DNA from: Lactobacillaceae bacterium UBA639
GTDB lineage: Bacteria > Bacillota > Bacilli > Lactobacillales > Lactobacillaceae
DNA length: 5,342 nt
NCBI GenBank assembly: GCA_002299975.1
Contig: DBOT01000021.1
Location: 1-5,342, forward strand
Direction of reading: 5' to 3'
The position numbers were made by a program, and so were the translations under genes. Under the pieces are notes generated by a model. It worked only from the letters and a program-made list of their open reading frames with translations, was not told the origin of the DNA and did not search any database. Shown in pieces: positions 4,652 through 5,342 of this stretch (position 1 is the stretch's first letter; every line of letters starts with the position of its first letter).

Positions 4652-5280
4652 CTACCAATTTTCCTGCGATGAATGAACGCTTGTAAGGCGGTGGTTGCCA
4701 GAAGCCACCATCCGCTGGCTAAACACAGCCCCGCTAAGACATCGCTGGTGAAGTGGTTACGGAGGTAGACACGGGAAGCCATTACCAGTATGATCCAAGC
4801 GCCAGCGATGATCGCTGCAATAATTTGTTGCCAGTGTTTTTTAAGATAGGGCCAGAGCAATGCCATGATCTCAAGGACAAAGACCGTTGTTGCAAAGGTG
4901 TGCCCACTGGGAAAACTAAAGCCGTGCGCGGGGATCAGCTTATGGTCGGGACGGGGGCGTTGAATACTGTACTTGACGATAATCACTAGGAGATATCCAA
5001 CAATTTGTAAACCGGCAAAACGTAACCCGCGGGCGAGACGGTGACGCCACCAGTAAATCGCTAAGACGAGTAGGGACAACGGTAAGAGGACCATTGGGTC
5101 ACCGAGGTGGGTAATTATTGTAAATATTTGTGTCCGGATGGCTGTGGTGGGCTGTAGAATTTGATAGCCCCAACGGTCTAATTGATGGATCCAGCTGGCA
5201 TTATCTTGAAAACCTTTAAGAAAGATAGTAAAGACTATCCAGCAGCCAATTCCAAGGAGGGGCTTTGTGTATTTTTTCAT
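4648..5280 (-). CDS. PAP2-family membrane phosphatase
   Basis: A 210-residue integral membrane phosphatase of the PAP2/PgpB type. These enzymes remove phosphate from lipid substrates such as phosphatidic acid, phosphatidylglycerol phosphate or undecaprenyl pyrophosphate at the outer face of the membrane. All three signature motifs are intact: KYSIQRPRP (103-111, the Kx6RP motif), PSGH (124-127) with the general acid/base His127, and SRVYLRNHFTSD (169-180, SRx5Hx3D) with the nucleophilic His176. About six hydrophobic helices are visible, near 7-22, 62-78, 87-102, 128-145, 152-168 and 178-200. ATG at 5280 is preceded by AGGTGA (5296-5291) at 10 nt, a moderate ribosome site. The protein looks full length and active. 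The family does not fix the substrate; recycling of the undecaprenyl carrier for wall synthesis is a reasonable guess but cannot be separated from phospholipid turnover. The surface protein gene follows in the same direction. Confidence 0.94.
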   Translation of the reverse strand: MKKYTKPLLGIGCWIVFTIFLKGFQDNASWIHQLDRWGYQILQPTTAIRTQIFTIITHLGDPMVLLPLSLLVLAIYWWRHRLARGLRFAGLQIVGYLLVIIVKYSIQRPRPDHKLIPAHGFSFPSGHTFATTVFVLEIMALLWPYLKKHWQQIIAAIIAGAWIILVMASRVYLRNHFTSDVLAGLCLASGWWLLATTALQAFIHRRKIGS

Positions 5281-5318
5281 CTCGTTAATTTCACCTGAAA
5301 ATTTGTTAATTTATCTTT

Positions 5319-5324
5319 ATTATA
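5319..5324 (-). promoter_or_regulatory. probable -10 box of the PAP2 gene
   Basis: TATAAT occurs on the minus strand 38 nt upstream of the PAP2 start codon. A -35 box at 17-nt spacing would begin at 5342, the last base of the window, so it cannot be inspected. The position fits a promoter with a short leader. Confidence 0.5.
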
Positions 5325-5342
5325 AGGCAGATTGCAAGAAAT

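Noticed and set aside
3308..4666. The marR promoter and the surface-protein promoter region share the blocks CTGTCAAAC and AATTTTCCTG (3308-3327 and 4635-4666), suggesting a common regulator.
   Set aside because: One of the blocks at the second site is coding sequence for the PAP2 C-terminus, the spacing differs, and the TTGACA there is not at a usable distance from the -10 box. Chance is the simpler reading.

Overview
The window most likely comes from a member of the Lactobacillaceae. The best guess is a Limosilactobacillus-type species, from the LuxS sequence, the low-to-moderate GC, the strong AGGAG ribosome sites and the sigma-A promoters. No 16S or other marker gene is present, so the genus is an inference.

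Layout. (1) Positions 1-1348, plus strand: the 3' part of luxS (AI-2 synthesis and the activated methyl cycle), then a MetQ/NlpA-family substrate-binding protein without a lipobox cysteine, then a possible 37-codon small ORF, closed by a strong intrinsic terminator. (2) Positions 1349-1431: a convergent junction with a minus-strand terminator and an AT-rich inverted repeat. (3) Positions 1432-3319, minus strand: a two-gene multidrug-efflux module, a MarR-family regulator followed 2 nt later by a 14-TM-type MFS exporter. A perfect-consensus TTGACA-N17-TATAAT promoter drives it, and a 16-bp near-palindrome covers the -35 box, which fits autorepression by the MarR protein. (4) Positions 3331-3676, minus strand: a small unrecognised three-helix membrane protein with its own terminator. 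(5) Positions 3677-3977: a 301-base gap without a protein gene. On the plus strand it holds what looks like a complete small-RNA gene: an extended -10 promoter, a short 5' hairpin and a very long terminator hairpin. (6) Positions 3978-5324, minus strand: a secreted Ser/Thr-rich surface protein of unknown function with its own promoter, preceded by a PAP2-family membrane phosphatase.

The clearest functional logic is the MarR-MFS operon and the luxS-metQ pairing, which joins homocysteine/methionine recycling with uptake of methionine or a related compound. Most of the window is ordinary chromosomal content. The item least explained by known families is the candidate sRNA around 3866-3941. I saw no mobile elements, CRISPR arrays, tRNAs or rRNAs.
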